This document shows, piece after piece, positions 4,211 through 8,104 of a stretch of DNA of 8,104 nucleotides (positions are counted from its first letter, which is position 1; every line of letters starts with the position of its first letter). The position numbers were made by a program, and so were the translations under genes. The notes under the pieces are model-generated. The model searched no databases and was not told where the DNA came from. It saw only the letters and a list, made by a program, of their open reading frames with translations. Source of the stretch: Candidatus Thorarchaeota archaeon (lineage in GTDB: Archaea > Asgardarchaeota > Thorarchaeia > Thorarchaeales > Thorarchaeaceae); NCBI GenBank assembly GCA_016840825.1, contig JAEORN010000359.1, positions 1-8,104 on the forward strand, written 5' to 3'.

Positions 4211-5338
4211 ATGAGGCTTGAGACCTTTAATCTTGAACGCATTCAATCTGAATGGGAGCATCGTGTTGAGTTCAATCTAAGTGAGAGTGGGGTTGAGCCA
4301 CTTAGAATCAGGGAATTGCTAGAAACGGCTGATCTGAGAGAACAATTTCTAGACACCCAACTTGGCTACTCTCAAACCAATGGAACAATTCCATTACGCC
4401 AAGCGATTGCTCAGCATTATCCTGGAACGGGAGTTGACAATATCATTGTAACAAACGGAGGTGCAGAAGCCAACTACCTTGTCACTTGGCGATTCTTCCA
4501 TGAGTATCCATCTAAACGAGAACTCGTGTTTATGGTCCCAAACTATATGCAGATGAGTGGTGTGTGGAAGAATCTCGGGGGAAAAGTCAACACATTCAAG
4601 CTAAAAATAGCCAACGGAAAGTGGATTCCAGATCTTGAAGAACTGAAGGCTCAGGTTACAGAGAAGACTATAGCCCTAGCAATTTGCAATCCGAATAATC
4701 CTACTGGTGCTATAATTAGTGAAAATGATTTGGACGCAATTGTAGAAATTGCTTCCGAGAAGGATGTATGGATTATCTCAGATGAAATATACAGAGGAGC
4801 AGAGATTGAGGAGATGAAAGCACCATCTATGCATGGCCTCTATGAGAAGACTATCATCACATCGAGTCTATCAAAAGCCTATGGTCTCCCAGGCCTTCGC
4901 ATTGGTTGGGCTATCTGTCCCTCAGAACAAGTTGCAACGGAGCTATGGAAATATTCTGATTATACAACAATCTGCCCTTCTAAAGCGAGCGACTGGCTCG
5001 CATCATTGGCACTACAACCTGAAGTTCAAACCAAGATAGAAAAAAGAACAAGACAGCATATTCGGGAGAACTGGTCAGTCATGCAAAAATGGCTTGACAA
5101 TCATTCTGACGTACTTGATTGCATCTCGCCTTCTGCAGCTGCAATCTGCTTCATCAAGCAAAACACGGGGATTTCTTCACTGGATCTAGTCATGAAACTC
5201 CTGAAGGAGAAGAGCGTTCTGATATCTCCAGGTGAGTACTTTGAGATGCCCGGATTTATTCGGATTGGATTCGGTTCCAAGAAGGAGTATCTCGAACAAG
5301 CTCTTGAAAGAATTTCAGAGATGCTGAATTCACTCTGA
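4211..5338 (+). CDS. PLP-dependent class I/II aminotransferase (AspAT fold type I)
   Basis: The 375-aa protein is a fold-type I pyridoxal-phosphate aminotransferase. Counting from the ATG at 4211, visible landmarks are the cofactor-phosphate loop TNGGAEANY (81-89), the aromatic stacking site in VPNYMQ (109-114), NPNNPTG (160-166) with the PLP-contacting Asn, SDEIYR (190-195) with the Asp that binds the pyridine nitrogen and the following Tyr, the Schiff-base lysine Lys222 in SSLSKAYGLPGLRIGW, and Arg351 in GFIRIGFG that holds the substrate carboxylate. Length and motif order are complete, so the enzyme should be active. The N-terminus (ETFNLERIQSEWEHRVEFNLSESG) is typical of a group of archaeal and bacterial aminotransferases of unsettled substrate, distantly like capreomycidine-synthase-type enzymes. 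The amino donor cannot be deduced and no biosynthetic neighbours are present. The stop overlaps the convergent SDR gene by nine nt. Confidence 0.93.
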   Translation: MRLETFNLERIQSEWEHRVEFNLSESGVEPLRIRELLETADLREQFLDTQLGYSQTNGTIPLRQAIAQHYPGTGVDNIIVTNGGAEANYLVTWRFFHEYPSKRELVFMVPNYMQMSGVWKNLGGKVNTFKLKIANGKWIPDLEELKAQVTEKTIALAICNPNNPTGAIISENDLDAIVEIASEKDVWIISDEIYRGAEIEEMKAPSMHGLYEKTIITSSLSKAYGLPGLRIGWAICPSEQVATELWKYSDYTTICPSKASDWLASLALQPEVQTKIEKRTRQHIRENWSVMQKWLDNHSDVLDCISPSAAAICFIKQNTGISSLDLVMKLLKEKSVLISPGEYFEMPGFIRIGFGSKKEYLEQALERISEMLNSL

Positions 5339-6202
5339 CGAAGTAACTTGTGGATGTGATTTTGTCTCTGCCAATAGAATCTCTGTGTATTTCCAGAGCT
5401 TCTCTTGTAGTTCCTCATCATAGCTAATCTTTGATGATCTTCTCGGTCTGCAATTTACAAAGTACTTGCCGCTAATCCCCTCAACCTCAGGTGATGACGC
5501 AAGGTAAATTGAGGTTTCTGCTCCTTCTTCTGGACTCTTGAAAAATGGTCCCAAAAGCCTAAACATAAGCCTCCTTCCTCTGGATGCATCATTCTGACCA
5601 AAATGAGTCCTCACTACTCCGGGATGAAGTGCATTGACTGTAACACCAGTCCCGTCAAGGCGTCTTGCCAGAGAGTAGGTGAACATAACTATCATCAGCT
5701 TGGCACTACCATATGGTCCTATCCAGCCGTACTTCTTTTTGCTCTGCAGATTTTCAAAATCAATCTTTCCTCTCAAATGTGCTGCAGAACTCACATTGAC
5801 AATGCGTGCTGGAGCACTTTCCTTCAGTAATTCCAACAACTCATGTGTGAGTAGAAACGGCGCAAGATGGTTGAGAGCAAGTGTCCTCTCAAATCCGTCC
5901 ACAGTTTCTTCTCTCTTTGGGAAGATAGCTCCTGCATTGTTGACGAGTACATCCAATCTTGAATGAGTTTTCTTGAAGTCTGATGCAAGTCTGCGGACCT
6001 GATCCATTGAAAATAGATCAGCAATCATGAGTTCAATCAAATCATTTCCTGATTCTGCGATGATTGCCTGTCGGACTTCTTCTCCCGCCTCTTGATTTCT
6101 AGCAACCATGACTACATTCGCTTCCATCTTTGCCAAGGCTCGAGCAGTCTCTCGACCAATTCCTGAGTTGGCACCAGTCACTATACATACCTTACCTGTC
6201 AT
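5330..6202 (-). CDS. Short-chain dehydrogenase/reductase, retinol-dehydrogenase-like
   Basis: This is a classical SDR with a Rossmann fold. Counting from the ATG at 6202, the cofactor loop TGANSGIG is at residues 10-17, the NNAG motif at 88-91, the structural Asn at 111, catalytic Ser in VNVSSAAH (135-142), and the YxxxK pair Tyr164/Lys168, followed by NALHPG (190-195). An Arg after the second strand (VVMVARN) suggests NADP(H) rather than NAD(H). The overall pattern (NHLAPFLLT, long segment between Ser and Tyr, C-terminal extension) resembles the retinol dehydrogenase/WW-domain oxidoreductase group, whose members act on lipophilic alcohols or ketones; the real substrate is unknown. The open frame reaches a TTG at 6223 that would add seven residues (MDRSSED); the ATG matches the usual MTGKV start. 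Ends nine nt inside the convergent aminotransferase gene. Confidence 0.92.
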   Translation of the reverse strand: MTGKVCIVTGANSGIGRETARALAKMEANVVMVARNQEAGEEVRQAIIAESGNDLIELMIADLFSMDQVRRLASDFKKTHSRLDVLVNNAGAIFPKREETVDGFERTLALNHLAPFLLTHELLELLKESAPARIVNVSSAAHLRGKIDFENLQSKKKYGWIGPYGSAKLMIVMFTYSLARRLDGTGVTVNALHPGVVRTHFGQNDASRGRRLMFRLLGPFFKSPEEGAETSIYLASSPEVEGISGKYFVNCRPRRSSKISYDEELQEKLWKYTEILLAETKSHPQVTSSE

Positions 6203-6277
6203 GTCTTCTGAAGATCTATCCAAGTCAATTCACTACTAGAAATGCATTAACAATAGTTATTAACATATTGAAGGCGC

Positions 6278-6340
6278 CACATTCGAGGACAATTAGAACC
6301 GCTGTTTTTGGCTTTATGTTGCAGATTTGGCACATTCGAG
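6278..6340 (+). repeat. Direct repeat CACATTCGAG, two copies 53 nt apart
   Basis: The 10-mer CACATTCGAG occurs at 6278-6287 and 6331-6340, and a third related ATTCGAG lies near 6635. The copies sit between the SDR start and the AT-rich TATA-like run, a position where regulator sites could lie. A chance origin is not excluded. Confidence 0.3.
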
Positions 6341-6364
6341 AGAGTAAAAGGCATTATGAGCTCT

Positions 6365-6379
6365 AAAAATATAATAAAA
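6365..6379 (+). promoter_or_regulatory. Strong TATA-like run with no recognised downstream gene
   Basis: AAAAATATAATAAAA would predict a start of transcription near 6397. No convincing ORF begins there, so this could drive a non-coding RNA or a long leader toward the weak ORF at 6503, or be plain AT-rich spacer. Confidence 0.3.
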
Positions 6380-6502
6380 AGCATTAAAAAAATCCTTTTA
6401 GATGCATAAAACACTCATATGGCTGTAGAATTTTCAAAAAGCTACCATGTTCGACTTCTATAGAACTCGCAACTATTGAATTCACTTGTTACATGTCATA
6501 TC

Positions 6503-6673
6503 ATGCAGGTAGTTCTGAATAGAGCTGCTGCAGGATGCAAGAAAATCATGACATATGAAAACAAGGACATTACGAACAACGAACGCCCTGCCAGGATAAA
6601 GAGACCGCAAAACACACTGGTAGAGAGCATGCCCATATTCGAGTTCGCTCGTATATACTACGATGGCCCATAA
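6503..6673 (+). CDS. Doubtful 56-aa ORF
   Basis: An ATG at 6503 opens a frame of 56 codons (a shorter version starts at the ATG 6548). The peptide begins MQVVLNRAAAGCKKI and ends FEFARIYYDGP, with a basic middle. No ribosome-binding site or well-placed TATA element precedes either start and no family is recognised. It is listed because it fills part of a long spacer and ends just before the ribosome-binding site of the TPR gene. Confidence 0.2.
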   Translation: MQVVLNRAAAGCKKIMTYENKDITNNERPARIKRPQNTLVESMPIFEFARIYYDGP

Positions 6674-6691
6674 TTGAATGGATTGATGACT

Positions 6692-6698
6692 GGAGGTG
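6692..6698 (+). promoter_or_regulatory. Strong ribosome-binding site GGAGGTG without a matching start codon
   Basis: GGAGGTG is a full match to the archaeal anti-Shine-Dalgarno. No ATG, GTG or TTG lies 4-12 nt downstream in the frame of the TPR gene, although that frame is already open from 6702. The first canonical start is GTG 6756, more than 50 nt away. Confidence 0.5.
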
Positions 6699-6755
6699 TG
6701 ATCAACGTCTGGGTCTGAAATAGATGAGAGACAAATACTAGGTCATCTACAGGCT

Positions 6756-7238
6756 GTGCTGCAGATGGTTTCAATTTCCCTCTATGAGAGAGAAGGAGTC
6801 ACAAACACACTCCAGGGAATTGAACCAGAGTATGCGTGCCTGCGATCAATGATGCTTGAACCTCAAAATCCTACAATGTGGAATGCGATGGCACTTGTCT
6901 ACCTCATGACAAATAGGTTTGATGACGCTCGGGATGCTATTGAGAGGTCTCTTGATTTGGATACCAGCATAGCATGGACCTGGTCTATCTGGGGAGATCT
7001 ACTCAGTCTTCTTGGAAATGAAACCGAATCTGTGCGTGCGTATCGAATGGCTGCAGAGTTGGGATCTGAAGAACCTCATGTTCTTGAGCAGTTGATACGT
7101 CATTATAGGCAGCGAGGATGTCATCCTGAAACGCTTTCACTCCTAGAGCAACTAATCCCTCAATGTCCAGATGATCAATCGCTATGGGATATCTACACCG
7201 AATGTTTCCAGCAAATTTCCGCGCCAATCCGTGCATAG
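6756..7238 (+). CDS. Tetratricopeptide-repeat (TPR) protein
   Basis: The protein is 160 aa from the GTG at 6756 and consists mostly of helix-turn-helix TPR units. Repeat 1 spans about residues 38-71 (NPTMWNAMALVYLMTNRFDDA with the usual W, A, Y and A positions), repeat 2 about 72-105 (AWTWSIWGDLLSLLGNETES) and repeat 3, more diverged, about 106-139. A leading helix (1-34) may cap the array. TPR arrays are protein-binding scaffolds, so a partner rather than a reaction is expected. The start is uncertain: ATG 6765 lies 28 nt after a TATA-like AAATACTA (6733-6740), while the same frame stays open back to 6702 with coding-like residues (SEIDERQILGHLQAVLQ) right behind a strong GGAGGTG. No signal peptide or membrane segment. 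The membrane-protein gene follows after 46 nt. Confidence 0.82.
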   Translation: MLQMVSISLYEREGVTNTLQGIEPEYACLRSMMLEPQNPTMWNAMALVYLMTNRFDDARDAIERSLDLDTSIAWTWSIWGDLLSLLGNETESVRAYRMAAELGSEEPHVLEQLIRHYRQRGCHPETLSLLEQLIPQCPDDQSLWDIYTECFQQISAPIRA

Positions 7239-7284
7239 GATACGGTTAAAGGTTTGAACTGGATACCATGACTGGGGTTCAAAC

Positions 7285-7650
7285 TTGTCAAAATATAGAC
7301 GTATACTAATTGCTACCATAACTGGTGCCCTTCTTGGTATAGTATGCATCATTGGTGTTGGTGCGCGTATTCCAGGTGGATACTCTGCGAATACAATCTA
7401 TCTGCTTGCTGTCTGGTATAATCGAGTGATCATGGGTCTCCTCATAGGGACCGCAGGCGACATCACCATCATCAAGAGTACCAAGGAGAAGAACTATGGA
7501 AATGCAATTGTCAGGGGTCTCATATTTGGACTGATCATTACATCAGCGACTCTGTTGCTCTCGACTACCATCCTTGATATTCTTGGATGGCTTGCAGGAC
7601 TTGCCTATGGTCCAATTATCGATATAGTAGCTACAGCTACGGAAAAATAG
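7285..7650 (+). CDS. Small integral membrane protein
   Basis: This 121-aa protein is hydrophobic throughout. Segments at about residues 7-27, 35-58, 75-95 and 97-117 could cross the membrane, with a charged loop (KSTKEKNYGN, 64-73) between the second and third. A glycine-rich pattern (GALLGIVCIIGVGARIPGG, GLLIGTAGDI, GLIFGL) suggests tightly packed helices. No transporter or enzyme motif is recognised. The TTG at 7285 is the only start after the in-frame stop at 7255 that keeps the first helix; a weak GGGG lies seven nt upstream. It could be cotranscribed with the TPR gene. Its last 14 nt overlap the end of the convergent gene. Family and role unknown. Confidence 0.7.
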   Translation: MSKYRRILIATITGALLGIVCIIGVGARIPGGYSANTIYLLAVWYNRVIMGLLIGTAGDITIIKSTKEKNYGNAIVRGLIFGLIITSATLLLSTTILDILGWLAGLAYGPIIDIVATATEK

Positions 7651-8083
7651 AATCAGGTAGCTCGCAGGCGTTAAAGGGAATCACACCAAGCTGCACAAGG
7701 AGTATATTCACTGTTTCTACGAATAGTGTTTCGTCAAAGTCGACCAAGCGTTTCTCTAGGACTTCATCTAGAGTTTTGTGGATGTACATGAAATCATCAA
7801 GACTCACAGACTCGTCAAAGATTCCAGAACGTATGAGAACCTTGAAGAGAGTGATATCATCTGAAGGATCTTCTTCATCTTCGATTACTAGTGCCTCTCC
7901 TGAAACGTTTCGAAATAGGAATCTCTGCATCGCAGATGAGAGCGCATCATACAATGCCGCTACTGCATCCTCTATCATACCATCTGAGAATCGATTCCAA
8001 CCTCCCTTGACATGAAGCCTGGCTCTCATGAGCAGGGCTTCCTCTTTATCTAAAGAATCATCAATTAGTCCACTATGCGGCAA
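7637..8083 (-). CDS. Helical protein, possibly HEPN-like, unknown function
   Basis: The 148-aa protein is acidic and looks all-alpha. The N-terminal part (KEEALLMRARLHVKGGWNRFSDGMIEDAVAALYDAL, in pieces from residue 13 to 48) has the look of HEPN or similar four-helix domains, in which a first helix with 'RA..H...W' leads to a 'G....A...YDAL' second helix. The Rx4-6H catalytic motif of ribonuclease HEPNs is not obvious, so a non-catalytic or unrelated bundle is as likely. The later region (DEEDPSDDITLFKVLIRSG, DDFMYIHKTLDEVLEKRL) continues as helices. The longest frame starts with TTG 8083; an ATG at 8029 (Met19) is behind GAGGA and downstream of a TATA-like element at 8093-8100 and may be the true start. 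An in-frame stop at 8099-8101 shows the gene does not extend past the window. Confidence 0.72.
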   Translation of the reverse strand: MPHSGLIDDSLDKEEALLMRARLHVKGGWNRFSDGMIEDAVAALYDALSSAMQRFLFRNVSGEALVIEDEEDPSDDITLFKVLIRSGIFDESVSLDDFMYIHKTLDEVLEKRLVDFDETLFVETVNILLVQLGVIPFNACELPDSIFP

Positions 8084-8092
8084 GGTTCTCGT

Positions 8093-8100
8093 GATATATT
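8093..8100 (-). promoter_or_regulatory. TATA-like element for the rightmost gene
   Basis: On the minus strand the bases read AATATATC. Archaeal spacing would place transcription start near 8070, which is after TTG 8083 and before ATG 8029, and so favours the later start if the element is used. Confidence 0.35.
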
Positions 8101-8104
8101 AACC

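Larger units (their letters stand above)
6224..6755. other. Gene-poor, AT-rich spacer
   Basis: This 0.5-kb stretch separates the SDR gene from the TPR gene. It holds the likely SDR promoter (a TTAATGCAT-like element near 6245-6252 on the minus strand), a very AT-rich block with a strong TATA-like run at 6365-6379, two copies of CACATTCGAG (6278-6287 and 6331-6340), one weak ORF (6503-6673) and the GGAGGTG site at 6692-6698. No RNA gene or degenerate known gene was recognised. Confidence 0.55.

Noticed and set aside
5330..5338. Nine-nt overlap of convergent aminotransferase and SDR genes as an antisense regulatory device
   Set aside because: Short tail-to-tail overlaps are common in compact prokaryotic genomes; nothing else points to regulation. 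The same holds for 7637-7650.
9..6263. ATAGTTATTAA present at 9-19 and again at 6253-6263
   Set aside because: An 11-mer of AT-rich composition is expected to recur by chance in 8 kb; the contexts share nothing else.

Overview
The window looks archaeal. Several genes have an AT-rich TATA-like element centred about 26-28 nt before the start codon with no room for a leader (61, 3767, probably 3280). Others carry GGAG/GAGGTGA ribosome-binding sites matching the archaeal 16S 3' end. Two genes encode small CxxC zinc-ribbon proteins, and GTG/TTG starts are common. Base composition is moderate and fairly even. The mix of content would suit an Asgard (for example Thorarchaeota-like) or other mesophilic archaeal genome, but no marker gene here fixes the lineage, so that is a guess.

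Layout, left to right: a PNPOx-like flavin/F420-type split-barrel protein (61-525, +) converges on a four-helix membrane protein with a C-terminal zinc ribbon (549-1244, -). A 273-nt spacer follows that holds a striking 86-nt near-perfect hairpin (1364-1449). Next come a histidine-phosphatase protein (1518-2078, +) and a 171-aa protein of unknown function (2139-2654, +), which converge on a double zinc-ribbon protein (2759-3154, -). That gene seems to be preceded in its operon by a 38-codon ORF (3164-3280, -). From a shared divergent promoter at about 3307-3318, a short unit reads right: a leader hairpin, two mini-ORFs of 35 and 30 codons each with its own ribosome-binding site, and a 16-bp hairpin followed by a T-rich tract. 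After it lie a 108-aa unknown protein (3767-4093, +), a class I/II aminotransferase (4211-5338, +) that overlaps the tail of a convergent SDR oxidoreductase (5330-6202, -), a 0.5-kb gene-poor stretch, a TPR protein (about 6756-7238, +), a small membrane protein (7285-7650, +) and a convergent helical, possibly HEPN-like protein (7637-8083, -).

The genes do not form one pathway. They are mostly single-gene units in alternating orientation, typical of an ordinary archaeal chromosome with short spacers. No transposase, integrase, CRISPR array, rRNA or recognisable tRNA was seen. The parts most likely to hold something undescribed are non-coding or mini-ORF elements: the 1364-1449 hairpin, the 3164-3700 divergent mini-gene locus, and the mismatch between a strong ribosome-binding site and any usable start codon in front of the TPR gene.
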